Below, piece by piece: positions 11,333 through 21,914 of a DNA stretch of 64,000 nucleotides. Each line of letters begins with the position of its first letter. Position 1 is the first letter of the stretch. The DNA lies in NCBI GenBank assembly GCA_013054445.1, contig JAAMPI010000048.1:1-64000 (forward strand), given 5' to 3'. The stretch is from Cudoniella acicularis (Eukaryota; Ascomycota; Leotiomycetes; Helotiales; Helotiaceae). The notes under the pieces are model-generated. The model saw nothing but the letters and a program-made list of their open reading frames with translations, did no database searches and was not told the DNA's origin. The position numbers were made by a program, and so were the translations under genes.

Positions 11333-13046
11333 TGTAGTAGGGATGCTGGCACTGGTGCTGGTGCTAGGTCACGTGGTCGCAGACACGTGATCTAGGCGAA
11401 GGAGGATAAAAGACGTGTTCTNAGGCAGCNTAGCTTCCTCTNCTTAAGTNAAATTAANGTCTATTTGAACTCCCTCCCTTTTGGGTTGTATNTGTCCTTC
11501 TANAATGGTGACCTACGCAGGGAGGGTACTTGAGGCCTAGCCTCCTATCCTGCCGTCGTCCTGATTCGAAGTGTTATTGTCGTCTTTTTATCGTCTTTTC
11601 TGACCGTCTGACTGAGCCAAAACGTGGCCTTTTTATCGATGCTTCCGAGCAAGAATAGAACCTCTATATTTGGTGACCTACGCATGGACGGTAAACGAGG
11701 CTAAGCTTCACATCCTTATAGTCTTTTAGATTCGCAGTCAAGTTATCGACAGTCCTTTCTTCCTTTTATCGACCTTCCGTCCTTCAACCTTTATTTCCTT
11801 CAATTCTGTTCAGGCGACAGCGTACGACCCGACCGAACGATCAAGTAGGCGATCGAAAAGACCCTGAAAATACACGGGGCAAAAGACCAAATCTCGGTTC
11901 CTCAAGCTATGTCCCAACGACCCGATATTACGAATACAGCACGGTGGAACCTTGTCCGAGATCGAGCAAGTGAGGCCCTTTCCGAAGTCCTGTTGCTTTT
12001 CTTCTTCGTCCTCCTATTAGCTACTCGATCCTTAAGGCACTTAGGGATATCGATTTGTTAAGCCTGGCTCAGGAAGTCTATACAGCGCCACCGGCCCCCT
12101 CAGCAACCCCTATTCCAGCGACCCCTGTTCAGAAGCCCTCCGTACGACTTGTTCCGAAACCTTCTCGGCCTCTACCAAGATTATCGATTAATACGATACG
12201 AATCGTCTCGTCTATCAAATCGTCTTTACCTTCCGAGCCTTCGTCCCCTAATTCATCTTCCAGGCTGTCTTTACCTCCGACGCCACTAGCCATATATGCC
12301 GAGCAATACTCAATCCTTAAAGCACAGATTATATAAGTACGACAAGAGATAGTAGAGAAGACTGCTCTTCTACAGCAAGCCTCTTATTCGCCAGACCCTC
12401 CTTCCCCGTCTCCACCGACATCGCCGTACGTGCCCCCGCAACGACATCAAGCCTCAGGGCCTTCTACGGACCTTCCTTCCGCTGGTCCACCCTTCGTCCA
12501 GTTAACCTCAATCGTAAAGGGGTGCTTCTACTGCCACAATAAGCGTGAGGACAGCATTTAGCACCGGTATAGGAACAAGTGCCCTTGGTTTAACTACCAC
12601 CTAACTGTCGGCACATGCCACCTAAACGACCGAGGAGAGCTGTCTAGGCTTGAAAAGGAGAGATACGAAGCCCCTACCTTTCTGGGATTCGACGATAAGC
12701 CAGGGGGAGCAGGTGAAAGCCTGTACAGATGGCACCGAGTAGGACGAAATAGTTGCGAAGAGAGCCCAGAATCCTGTCGTCTTTAGGCACTGATTAAGGT
12801 CTTGTTTTTGTCTTCTGAGTTTTGATTAAGTTAGCTAAGTTGTGACGAGTGCTCAGGGGACGAGCACTAAGAGGAAGGGGTCGAATGTAGTAGGGTTCTA
12901 TGTTACGTGCTATAGTATATAACTGTTTTCCTATATATAAGCTCTCCTTCTCTCTTTAGAGAGAATAATAACTATCTTTATTAGATATTCGAGTCTTTAA
13001 GCTATTAGGTTAAGTTCTCTTTTTAGAGGCCTCCTGTCCTTCTATA
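11333..13046 (+). mobile_element. Short gag-only LTR retrotransposon nested in an older LTR
   Basis: Two related LTRs bound the element: 11333-11504 and 12886-13046. Both start TGTAGTAGGG and end TGTCCTTCTAnA/TGTCCTTCTATA. Directly after the 5' LTR is a primer-binding-site-like TGGTGACCTACGCAGG, repeated at about 11676. Directly before the 3' LTR is a purine tract (AAGAGGAAGGGG). Internal sequence holds only a gag-like region and no polymerase, so the 1.7-kb element is non-autonomous or deleted. Flanks AGAAG (left) and ATAAG (right) are only loosely similar. GC content is clearly higher than around it, suggesting later arrival. Several single N bases fall in its 5' LTR. Confidence 0.6.
11909..12787 (+). 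pseudogene. Gag-like open region with a zinc-knuckle-like motif
   Basis: The frame of the stretch 12055-12336 continues past a stop to about 12787. It encodes a Pro/Ser-rich region (PPAPSATPIPATPVQKP) and then KGCFYCHNKRED, HRYRNKCPWF, GTCHLNDRGEL. This C-x2-C...H...C layout followed by a G-x-CHLN-x-GEL stretch resembles the nucleocapsid end of fungal Gypsy-type Gag. Stops at 12337-12339 (TAA) and near 12559 (TAG), and others upstream, mark it as broken. The start is uncertain; the ATG at 11909 is in another frame. Confidence 0.4.
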
Positions 13047-13079
13047 ATAAGCTAAGATCTCGACTTACTAGCCTAATTA

Positions 13080-13230
13080 TATATATTATATTAATAATAT
13101 TAATAATAATCTTTAAAATATATATAGTTTTANANAATTAATCTNTAAAACTAAATTATATAAATTATATTAATAATAATCTTTAAANTATATATAGTTT
13201 TAGAAAATTAATCTCTAAAAATAAATTATA
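13080..13230. repeat. Tandem duplication of about 65 bp in AT-rich DNA
   Basis: The unit containing CTTTAAAATATATATAG, then AAAATTAATCTCTAAAA and AAATTATATA, occurs twice in succession with few differences. Four single Ns fall inside it, probably because the assembler could not resolve the copies. Confidence 0.55.
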
Positions 13231-14654
13231 TATTAATAATTATTATAGTTCTATAAAGATATAAAGGCTCTAATATTATATAAAGACTATTATAAAATAC
13301 TTTAGAAAAGTTAAACTTAATAGTATTCTATTTCTTAAAATAATTAATAAAGAAAAGAAAAAAAGAAGATAGAAAAGAGCTGTCTTAAAGATAGCTCTTA
13401 AGTTAATCTTAAAGTATAATAATAGCTAAGTATAGACCTAGCTATCTAATATATAACCTAAAACTAGGACTATTATAAGAATATATTTATAAGAAGATAT
13501 TATATTATAAAAAAAANTAACCCTAAAGAGGCCTTATATATATAAGAGGTGAGTGCTATTAAGCGAGCTTATATAACAAGGGGTTAAGAGCCGCGTCGTA
13601 GCCTCTTATCGTATATAGCGCTATATTATCTAAGTCTTTTAGTCGTAAGACTATATATTAAACTAGGTCTATAATATTAGCTATTCGTTCTTCTACTACC
13701 TTCTACTAGCTAATAAGAGTCTTATAATATTATAGATAGTTTCTAAGACAGTCTTAAGACTATCTTTAAAAGGTTTTAAAATAATTAGTCGTATACGCGA
13801 AAATAAGATTCTTTTTAAACGATATTATTATAAATAAAGATAGACTAAAATATAATATAAGATTAGTATAATAATTTAAATATAAAGCTCTTATCTAAAG
13901 AAGGCTTGTTCTATTTATATAAAACCTTTCTATTCTTAGATCTATAAGTCGAACCCTTCGATCTTTCGATCTAGATCTAAAGATCTATAGACCTGTGATG
14001 CGATAGCGTCGGAGGTCCGTGTTCTAGCGCAGAAGCCACGTGATAGTCACGGGACAGGTCATGTGGCCCGGGCGGACTTCGGCTACAGTATATTCTTGCC
14101 TTATATAGCGTGCTAAGCGTATTCCCCTTACGGGTAAATACTATAGTCTTTTAGCCCAGCGGGTAGTGCGATCTAGAGCTTAGCGACCTATACTACAAGA
14201 CCTAACTATAACTCCCTTAATCTATCGCGTAATAGGTCACCTGACTTCCTTCCCTAATAAGCCCGGCTTATAGAGACCTATTAGTGCCTTATAATCCTAG
14301 TTCTCTATACTAGCGTTCGTAGAGACTAACCGAGCCTCAGGCTAGTGTTCGCACGTGATTATATTCGTGACACTATAATCCTGGATGTCGGAGGTTTGCT
14401 ACCGATATTATTCCGGACATCTGGCGGCCACCTAAGCCACGTGATAGGCGCTACCTAGCAGGTAAGCGAACCATATCATACCGCTAAAGATCGTTACTAG
14501 AACGATTAGATTAACTTATAGCGCTTTATGAAAAGATTTAACGAAAATAGATTAAGCTTTTGTAGTAAGACAGATCAAGTCACCCCGGCGCTCGTTCTGT
14601 GCTTGCCTAGTCAATATTACCTTATATATCCGAGAGTCTGTCTTTCTAAGTCCT
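13231..14654. other. RIP-degraded repeat DNA, no readable gene
   Basis: AT-rich and TpA-rich until about 13970. Then a GC-moderate patch (about 13980-14500) shows CACGTGAT boxes and short GC-rich palindrome-like motifs typical of the LTRs in this window, but I could not find matched ends. No coding frame is supported. Confidence 0.5.
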
Positions 14655-14884
14655 TGTCACGACCCCGGATCATGTGACACGGTCACCTCATCAGTTCAAA
14701 AGTTCAGAAGGTCGGTGGTCGGAGACTGAACACCTGAACTGCTAAACTCCTACTATCACCACCTATATAGCTATATAGTTTTCCTTTGTAGAACTGCGTG
14801 CTCAACTTCAATACATAACTTCAATCAACGACTAAACCCAACGGTCACGTGATATAGCATACCACGTGATGACAGAACGTTGCA
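14655..14884. mobile_element. Solo LTR, family A copy 2
   Basis: It begins TGTCACGACCCCGGATCATG and ends GACAGAACGTTGCA, with the shared CACCTATATAGCTATATAG block. The target-site duplication is perfect: GTCCT at 14650-14654 and at 14885-14889. It lies only 75 bp beyond the stop codon of the Ulp1-like gene. Confidence 0.88.
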
Positions 14885-14959
14885 GTCCTCTTGCCCTTGT
14901 GTCTGAAAATCACCCCAAGGGCTTGAGCCTTATACTAGATCTTTAATACGTGTCCTTAT

Positions 14960-15917
14960 TCAACGTGCCTCGTTATTATTTACAGCTTCCGATAACACTT
15001 CAAAGAAGCGCCGCCTGGTTGCCATCACATCCAAATCTGAAGGTATCTTCGCACCTATACGGCAGTGACAAAGGAAATTTGCGATATAATCCCTCTCATA
15101 CCTGCTGTCACCTTTCTCTTGCTGCGGGCCCCCTATTGGAATCAAGTTCCAACTCCTCTTGGTATTTGAAATATCCTTAAGCCAGTCTTTGATTATCTAG
15201 GCACGAGTCAGTTTCCTAAGATATAATAGTAGGCGATGCTATGCTCACGATCTCGTGTTCGTCTCGGCGTTTTGTGGCAAAGTAACTAGAACATTGCGGG
15301 TCATAATACTCAATCTCGCCCATATACAAGTTCACACCTATTACGACGCTGCCGGAATCCTTATATATCGGGAAGAACCAACGCCCACTCTTTTGCCCTT
15401 TCCCTTGAATCCATTTCCTGGTATTTCCATAGCCCTTCTTTAGGAGCTCTGAATAAAATTTGGAGCCTAGGTATACCGAATCTTCAGCAGCACTTAATAG
15501 ACCAATAAGAGTGTCGATAAGATCATCGCCGAGGAAGCCGCCTGGTTTTAGCTCACATATGGACTTCCCGTAACAATATGACTCGTAAAGTTGATTCTTT
15601 GTAGCCTTGGCCACGATAGGTTCACTATTCTCAATCTGCTCCGCCTATCAATGTTTTATCAGCTCTGCACTATCTGTAGCAACGTATTAAAGCTTACAAG
15701 CAAATCCACCTTGTATGAAAAGACGTCATGGGTCTCAAGCCTGCTGGAGTTCCGCGTAACTAAGAAGAGAAATGATTAGTAAATCGTAGAAGACTGAAAC
15801 GGGGGAGACAAGGGACTGCATACCGCGAGGGGAGGTATCCGAGGGGCCGGAGGAGTAGCCTGAGTCGGTATTCCCCAATCTCTGTCGTTTCGCAGGTGGC
15901 TCGTTACAGATATTCAT
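14960..15917 (-). CDS. Ulp1-like (C48 fold) protein lacking catalytic residues
   Basis: Four exons (15917..15824, 15759..15698, 15644..15249, 15196..14960) join in frame across introns of 64, 53 and 52 bp to give 262 residues. The short N-terminus has a basic patch (PPAKRQRLG), possibly a nuclear signal. From about residue 75 the layout follows the Ulp1/SENP fold: PGGFLGDDLIDTLIGLL, then RWFFPIYKDS, IEYYDPQ near 165, and GGPQQEKGD near 206-214. In active enzymes the central strand starts with catalytic His-Trp; here it reads GSVVIGVNLY. The Cys of the D-C-G motif is replaced by Ser (D-S-R, 214-216). The Gln pair and YYDP are kept. It is probably a non-catalytic SUMO/ubiquitin-fold binder, or a decaying protease whose introns and frame remain intact. 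Confidence 0.6.
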
Positions 15918-16260
15918 TCCTTTGTAGTGTTCTAGTTTCTCTTTCGAAAACTTTGGGTCAACCCGTTTAGGCGAAGCCCCAGCGAGTGCTTTTGTGACAA
16001 CTTTGTTCCTGTTATTTGGTCAGAATTTTGATATCTCTTTTATCTAGGATCTCCTCACCCTACGTTTGTCGACTTCAAGAGATGTACGACGCATTCTAGA
16101 AGGGTCTTGACATGATTTGAATCATTCAAAGGGGGGAGTTCACAGACGTTAAGCGTGTGAAGTAATATATCAGATGCTATAGGTCGTCGGGTAGCACGTA
16201 AATAACCCAGCAGCGTCTTATGGCTTATATTCACTACCTCGATATTAGCTTGAGCTCACG

Positions 16261-18039
16261 TCATTGGCAGGTGGACTCACAAAGACTGTTAAGCAAAGAG
16301 AGTTGCCGTCCATCCCAGACAGACCCAAGTCTGTAGAAAATGCCAAGAAAGCATTCATAAAGCATCGCAACGTCTTGCTTATACCTACCGAGCTCTTTCC
16401 GCAATGCTGCGTTGCCTCCAGTATTCACGTCCTCAACCCGCAACACGCAATATCGAAAGAATTTCCACAGCACAGTACTCTCATTATTGATGTCAATTTT
16501 CCGAGAAATTATAGATGCGACATCCATGATTCTACTTCCTACGTGAGGCAAGTCCAGGAAATCTTTACTGCCGCCTCCCAACCGGAACCTCAATCTGCTG
16601 TCATCGAGGATAGGTGACAACCAAATTTTACGGGTAATTGTGTCTGCTCCTTGCAGTAATTCTTTTATCACTGTAGGAGTTAAGATCGTTCGATTACTCC
16701 TCGGGTCGACTCTGAACATATTGAATTGGCCTTCCTTGCTTGAACCAATTTGAAGGGGAATGTGAGGAGCGAATTCCTGATAACTGCGCGAGGTCTTGTC
16801 TTCAAAGCTCAGGGATTCATCCGAAGGATTTTGATGTGACAATGGAGGCACTTTACCACTGGCGTTTCGTTTTGGTGCTTGCTTCAGCAGTGAGGGCTTC
16901 GATGGACTTGACTTGGGCGTCGATGGGCTTGACTTAGCTAGAGGTACTTGAGGCACTCGAGATACTCTTCTGGGCTTTCTTCGTGGTGGCTGCGACAACA
17001 ACGATGGGCCCAACAGCGGTAGCATGTTCTTCGCAGAACGCGTCCTATTACGCCAAGGTAGCTCTGCATCACCCTCACCCTTCCTGGTTAATGGTGAAGA
17101 TGATGGGCTCTCAGCGTGTATCCTGTCGCCTGGATAGGGTGTAGCAGGCCTGTATCTCTTCTTGGTTCCCGCCCGATTGTCTTCGTTGGTTGGTAGGGAC
17201 GACGGCAGTGCTGGTTTTAGCAGCGGCGTGAGTGCACACATGGGACCGTCACTACCTCGTGGCAGGTAATCGACTTTCCCTACGGTGCCAAATACCTTGC
17301 TGGGAGTAGGTTGTATTTCCAATCTTTCAGGTGCTATCCAGCTTGGATCCTCATATTCATCTTCAGTTCTAAAGGAGGGAAGTGAAAGCTCTGTGGTATC
17401 TTCTACCACTTATCGCGAGTTAGATTCATGGTTCTCGAGGGGAAAATAATGCGAGTACGTACATAAAGTGTGTCTTTCAAGATCATTGGTACTTTGACTA
17501 AACAATCAATCTCAGCCTTCTCCTGATCAAAATTCAAACCAGACCAACTTACACCGTCTGCTCAGGTCCGTCTTTAGCATCAGAAGAGGTAGCCTCGATA
17601 TCTAGTTGAAGCACTAGCAGTTGCTCGACACTCGACTGGCGTGACACGCGTAATGGCGGTACTTGGTTGGAAAGGTCCACTTCATCGGGGAGGCTAGACG
17701 ATTGCCCATACAGCTCCAGTTCATTAAGCAATTTCTCGATCAGTGAGTCGGTGCCACGGTTGAAATGTTGCAGCAACTTCACGAAATAGCGGTTGTTCTT
17801 TGGAGAGCTTATTGCAAGGATAACCGTAACGGTAAGAAACTAAATGACGTTAACCGTGTCTCTAGAGTAGGCATTTGAAAACGAACCTTTTCTAATGGCT
17901 GAAATCCAGGTGGAATACAGTTTGCCAAGACTTTGTTAATATCGGTTTCTGAATCAAATCAGCTCTATCAAGTGGAAGAGCTCGTATCTGTATTTTTCAA
18001 AGTACCTGGTCCACAGATATCTTCTTTGAATTCAACCAT
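16261..18039 (-). CDS. Unknown five-exon protein, 530 residues
   Basis: I recognise no family. Exons 18039..18006, 17948..17887, 17839..17555, 17522..17459 and 17408..16261 join in one frame (introns 57, 47, 32 and 50 bp). The 32-bp third intron is unusually short and the fourth donor is a weak GTACTC, so those junctions are the least certain. The start MVEFKEDICGPE follows an in-frame TAA. An N-terminal helical part (KLLQHFNRGTDSLIEKLLNEL) is followed by a long Ser/Pro/basic region (residues about 210-340, e.g. PPRRKPRRVSRVPQVP), probably disordered. A more ordered C-terminal part (about 370-530) contains LTPTVIKELLQGADTI and GRYKQDVAMLYECFLGIFYR. It lies 343 bp upstream of the Ulp1-like gene on the same strand, and the pair is boxed in by repeats. 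Confidence 0.5.
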
Positions 18040-18920
18040 TAGTAATAGACATTATTTGTAAGGGATATTTCGCCAGACATACCACAGAGTTCGCTCGCGA
18101 TAGTCCCGTCTATTAATCGCTCGAATGCAAGGTTGGTCACTTCGCTTAACGGAGATTTCAGATTCACCGTCAGGTCGGATACGATTCCTAGCAAGGTTAC
18201 GTCCATGGTTCGTAAACAGGACAATTATCATCAAAATGGCGAAGAGCTGTAGTCGAAAACTTGAAATTGATGAGTTTTTGTCGATTTGGCGGGATGGCGG
18301 TGCTTCAAAAGAAACAGCATTTGGTGGGAGATGTGGCAGGCATATATGGCAGCAACCCAACGATGCCTATTGTAGGCAAAGACGCGGCCTGAATTTAAGG
18401 CAACTCGGAGAGACGCGATTTGGCATGGGTGTGCTGCAAGCACTTTACGCGCCTTGGACCACGATGAAACGTGACTCCGGGGTTATGTGCGCCTTGGGTG
18501 GATTCATTGGGCCCAAAAGTCGTGCAGGAAAAAGGCGTTCAAAGCAGCGATAGGTGTGGAGGTGATGAGACAGAAAATGCAAGCGCTTCGATAATGGAAA
18601 CCCAATCATCTTTTCTCCGACCGCCTCCAGTGAAACATGATGCAAAATGAGTCACTCCCTTCCAAATGTGGCGTCAGCACAGTGTCTCTATCTTTCTGAC
18701 GTTCTGTGGTATATTTGTAAGTCTTATTCTCGAGCGGGTACGATTAGAATGGGAACAACTTTGCATACACCAATTAAGTTATGCAGCGCCACCAGTCGCG
18801 TGCGCTTTCCTAATTCGGCCTAGCACTGGATCGGCCGAAACATTCTCTGCACACTACCTTCCGACATTGGTCAGACCAATCATATAAGTACATCTAATCG
18901 TACGACCTTCTTAAGCATCC
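18040..18920. other. Gene-free stretch upstream of the unknown gene
   Basis: Several overlapping frames are open on both strands but none has a domain, plausible introns or consistent codon use. It is most likely promoter and intergenic DNA leading into the repeat cluster that starts at 18921. Confidence 0.35.
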
Positions 18921-19365
18921 TGTCACGAATACGGATATCACGTGCAGGCCCGGGCCTGAGACTCGGGTACGACCAATAGGAATAGCACAGAGAACCAGGG
19001 TCCTAAGTCACAGGGATCACATGACCAGTCATGTGATCGGGGATCGTAGGACCGCTAGGCGGTCTACGCGATCTTAAGGATAAGAGGTCTATATAAGCAA
19101 AGGGATTTCCTTATTAGTTAAGAGCTTCGTGTTTAACCTTTTATAATAATCTTATATTATACTTTAATCTACTTTTATTTATAACGAGTTTAAGCTTTTA
19201 TATATAAATAAATAATAATATTACCTTATTCTTATTTTTATATTACTAATCCTAATAGACTAGGCTTACTATCTTAATATAATAAGATAGTAACTATCGA
19301 GTTCGTTATATTTTAAATACTAGTCTTAATATAATATTATAATAACCTCTTAAAGGCGCGACTAT
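18921..19365. mobile_element. LTR-like repeat, partly RIP-mutated
   Basis: It starts TGTCACGAATACGG and has CACGTG boxes, a TATA-like GGTCTATATAAGC and GAGCTTCGTGTTTAACC, echoing the AGCTTCGTGCTCAAC block of family A. After about 19130 it is AT-rich. No clear 3' end or target duplication was found; the right limit is simply the start of the next LTR. Confidence 0.4.
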
Positions 19366-19631
19366 TGTCACAGACCTAGTGCAACGCACAGTCCTGTGAC
19401 TAGTGAGACTCAGACAGTGTGGCGCTATATGCGACAGGAGGCTGCGACACGTCCCCCTAANCCCTTATCACGTGACCTCGCTTGCCAGTACTCACCTCCT
19501 GTATATAAGGCCCCTTCAGGGCCACCTCTCCTTCTTCTCTCCTCAGCTTAGTTTCTTCGTGAATACAGCACCTTCTTGCAAATACGTCCCACGTGACGTC
19601 AGGGCCTTCGTGCCTTTGCAGAGCTGTAACA
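19366..19631 (+). mobile_element. LTR, family B
   Basis: It runs from TGTCACAGACC to GAGCTGTAACA, with TATA box (CTGTATATAAGG), a pyrimidine-rich leader and CACGTGACGTCAGGGCC. The end half matches the reversed fragment at 11231-11332. Flanks ACTAT and AAGAG do not match, so either it is not a simple solo insertion or its ends have been altered. One N is present near 19461. Confidence 0.6.
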
Positions 19632-19816
19632 AAGAGCTCAGACGAGGTCTGAAACGAGGTTATATACACGATATGAGGTCACGTGATCGGTCCCGACCAG
19701 ACCTCCGAACCAGGTCTGTGACACGACTTAGAAGAGGAGGGGGACAAGCTATAGAACACTTCTTACTTATAACAGTCCTAGTAAACTGTTATTTGTTAGC
19801 CTTCTACTCTAAATAG

Positions 19817-20215
19817 GACGGTAAGAGGAATCTACGGTCTTAAGACAATTTTAGGATCTAATTAGTAGAAGCATTGCTTATGTTTGGTCAAGATATAGAG
19901 GTACTTAAGAAAAGGCTATATCCTTATATAGATTCGGAGGCCCTAGAAGTACCTTTATATTAGTATAAGCATGTTAAAATGCCTATACGTAAGGACTGTG
20001 TAGTATATAAAGGCGTAAGGCATCAAGATCGTCTACTAAAAAGGGCTGTACTCTTAGAAATTATAGCTAATTTAGATAGAAAAAGTGAGAGGAGGACTTC
20101 TATCTACGGCTATAAGCAATATAAGGTTGCTTTGTGTAAGGAAGGTAGTTGTTTGATAGATATCACCAAAATAGATAAAATTAAGCCCCCTTTTTATAGA
20201 ATTGTGACTACTTAA
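19817..20215 (+). pseudogene. Probable piggyBac-type transposase 3' remnant
   Basis: One frame ends at 20215 and is broken by TAA/TAG upstream. It reads LPIRKDCVVYKG-type sequence (here MPIRKDCVVYKGVRHQDR) and then RRTSIYGYKQYKVALCKEGSC. From family memory, piggyBac-like (DDE_Tnp_1_7) proteins end in a zinc-ribbon with C-x2-C...LC..x..CF. Here two expected Cys are Tyr (TAT), as G-to-A change would produce, while LC and SC remain. Only the C-terminal part is recognisable, and no terminal repeats were found for it. Confidence 0.4.
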
Positions 20216-20638
20216 TTGGCTCGCTTAATGCGTGCACGGGCCACGTGCGTTGATCCGCAGCTTAGGGGATATAACACAACACAGTGTTCAAAAATACAAT
20301 CAAGACAACATATACGGTATACCTTTCCCCGTCTCCCCGCCTTAGCCATTTAAATTCTGCTATGAATCAGGAAGGTGCCTGCCTGCCCGTTTTATAAAGT
20401 TATAAATATCTAAAAATCGCTGTTTTTGGTATAAAAGGGGTGGCCATTAGGGGGGGGACTTATAGGATCAGGTAGATCCACGTGACTTCTAGTACTATAC
20501 CGAGTAATTTACGTGTAAAATTGAGGATATGATTAAAGTACGTGGATTAGCTACTATTAGTTGATTTATATTCCGAACTTCCGATTAAAATAAATATAAA
20601 TTATAATTATAGTGAGTCATTTTCATGGCTCTAGCTTA

Positions 20639-21912
20639 CGAGCTCAACCTCACGGGTCTGTGCGTTCAGGGCATTTTTACACCATAATTTTTACCCACCC
20701 CACTAAAACATCAACTTAATCATGGTACCTTCAACGCCCCTATTACTCGATTTCAAGCATAAAAAGGGAGATGAAATTGCGACTAAACACAAGGAGGCAA
20801 TACGCCAACTTCACTAGTTCGGAAAAGTCCTAGTTTACGCCTTAATATAGCGTTACAAGCTTAATAACAGCACAATTAGAAAGATTCTTGCTTATCCTGT
20901 CCCTGAACGACGTCGCCTAAATCGGAAGGGCCCTGCTTTCCTCTTATCGAATACTCAGGTCGATGAAATTATCATATATTGTGCCGTGTCGTGGGAGAAT
21001 CGCATCCTACAGTGGCCTAAGTTACGGGAAGAACTTAAGCTAAAATGCTCGATCCAAACCCTCGAACGCAGGCTTCACTAACGCGGATATTGGCGCTGTA
21101 TAGCTTGCCAAAAGCCTTTCCTGACTCTGGCACAAGTTACGGCACGGTAGATTTAGGCACTCGCATATATGTTCTAGACAATTGAGTAGTTAAAGGTGCT
21201 TTGGTCTGACGAGGTTACTTTCCTTATAGGAGGCCGGTCTGCGAAGGAAAGGGTTACACGAAACTCAAGAGAACGATACTGTTTAACATATATCTAATAT
21301 CAATTTCATAGAGGACATATAACACCTGTTAGTGCGTGGAGAGCGATCAGCTATAGATATAAGAGTCCTTTGATATTTGTACACGGAACTAGGAAGGTTA
21401 GAGCTCTAAAACAGGTCGATTACCTAGCACAGGTATTAGAGCCTTATATCCGCCCTATTCTAGAAGCTTTTACAGAGATCACACATCGACTACGCCCGTC
21501 TGTAGAGCCTCTTTTTATAGAAGACGGGAACCCAGCACATGGCCATAAATCACGAACCAACTGCTACCAACGCTTTCGTATAAAGTATGGCATTGTCCTT
21601 ATGCCTCATCCCTCGACCTCTCCCGACATGAATCCTATTAAAAAGTGCTGGCGATATGTCAAGCAAGCATTACATCGTCGATTATACCAACCTACGACTA
21701 AGGCAGAGATAGAGGCTACGGTTCGGGAAGAATAGGATGTAATACTACAGGAATGGATTAATAAGTTGATTTTAAAGCAGGAACATTAGGTTACGGTCTT
21801 ATTAAAGCGTCGTAGCTGGTCAACTCCTAATTAAATACTATTTTACTACCTAATATTTGATAAATTGATAAAAAAATGCCCTGAACGCACAGACCCGTGA
21901 GGTTGAGCTTGT
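20639..21912 (+). mobile_element. Tc1/mariner-type DNA transposon, inactive
   Basis: Inverted terminal repeats of about 37 bp are identical: AGCTCAACCTCACGGGTCTG onward to CAGGGCATTTTT at 20641, and the reverse complement ending at 21908. TA dinucleotides flank the element (20637-20638 and 21913-21914), as expected for this superfamily. Between them lies a single transposase reading frame carrying stop codons. The near-perfect terminal repeats, in contrast with the broken gene, suggest a fairly recent copy that was then point-mutated. Confidence 0.85.
20722..21834 (+). pseudogene. Tc1/mariner transposase with RIP-type nonsense codons
   Basis: One frame of 371 codons runs from ATG at 20722 to TAA at 21834 with no indels. 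It is interrupted by at least ten TAG/TAA codons, mostly where CAG/CAA or TGG would fit. The DDE_3-type core is visible: LWSDEVTF (first Asp), FIEDGNPAHGHKS (second Asp) and STSPDMNPIKKCWRYVK. In related enzymes the last motif is SPDxNPIENxW; here the catalytic Glu is Lys (AAA), a TpG-to-TpA change consistent with RIP on the other strand. The gene is therefore doubly dead. It could still be mobilised in trans through its intact terminal repeats. Confidence 0.85.
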
Positions 21913-21914
21913 TA

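Noticed and set aside
8040..14650. Possible CRISPR-like or centromeric array in the AT-rich block
   Set aside because: No regular repeat-spacer pattern; the sequence is explained by RIP of transposons, since coding frames with C-to-T stops can still be read in it.
18125..18553. 142-codon plus-strand frame upstream of the unknown gene
   Set aside because: Overlaps other open frames on both strands, no domain, and probably lies in the promoter of the minus-strand gene.
19403..19816. 137-codon frame with an ambiguous residue
   Set aside because: It lies mostly inside the family B LTR and spans its end; LTR sequence, not a gene.
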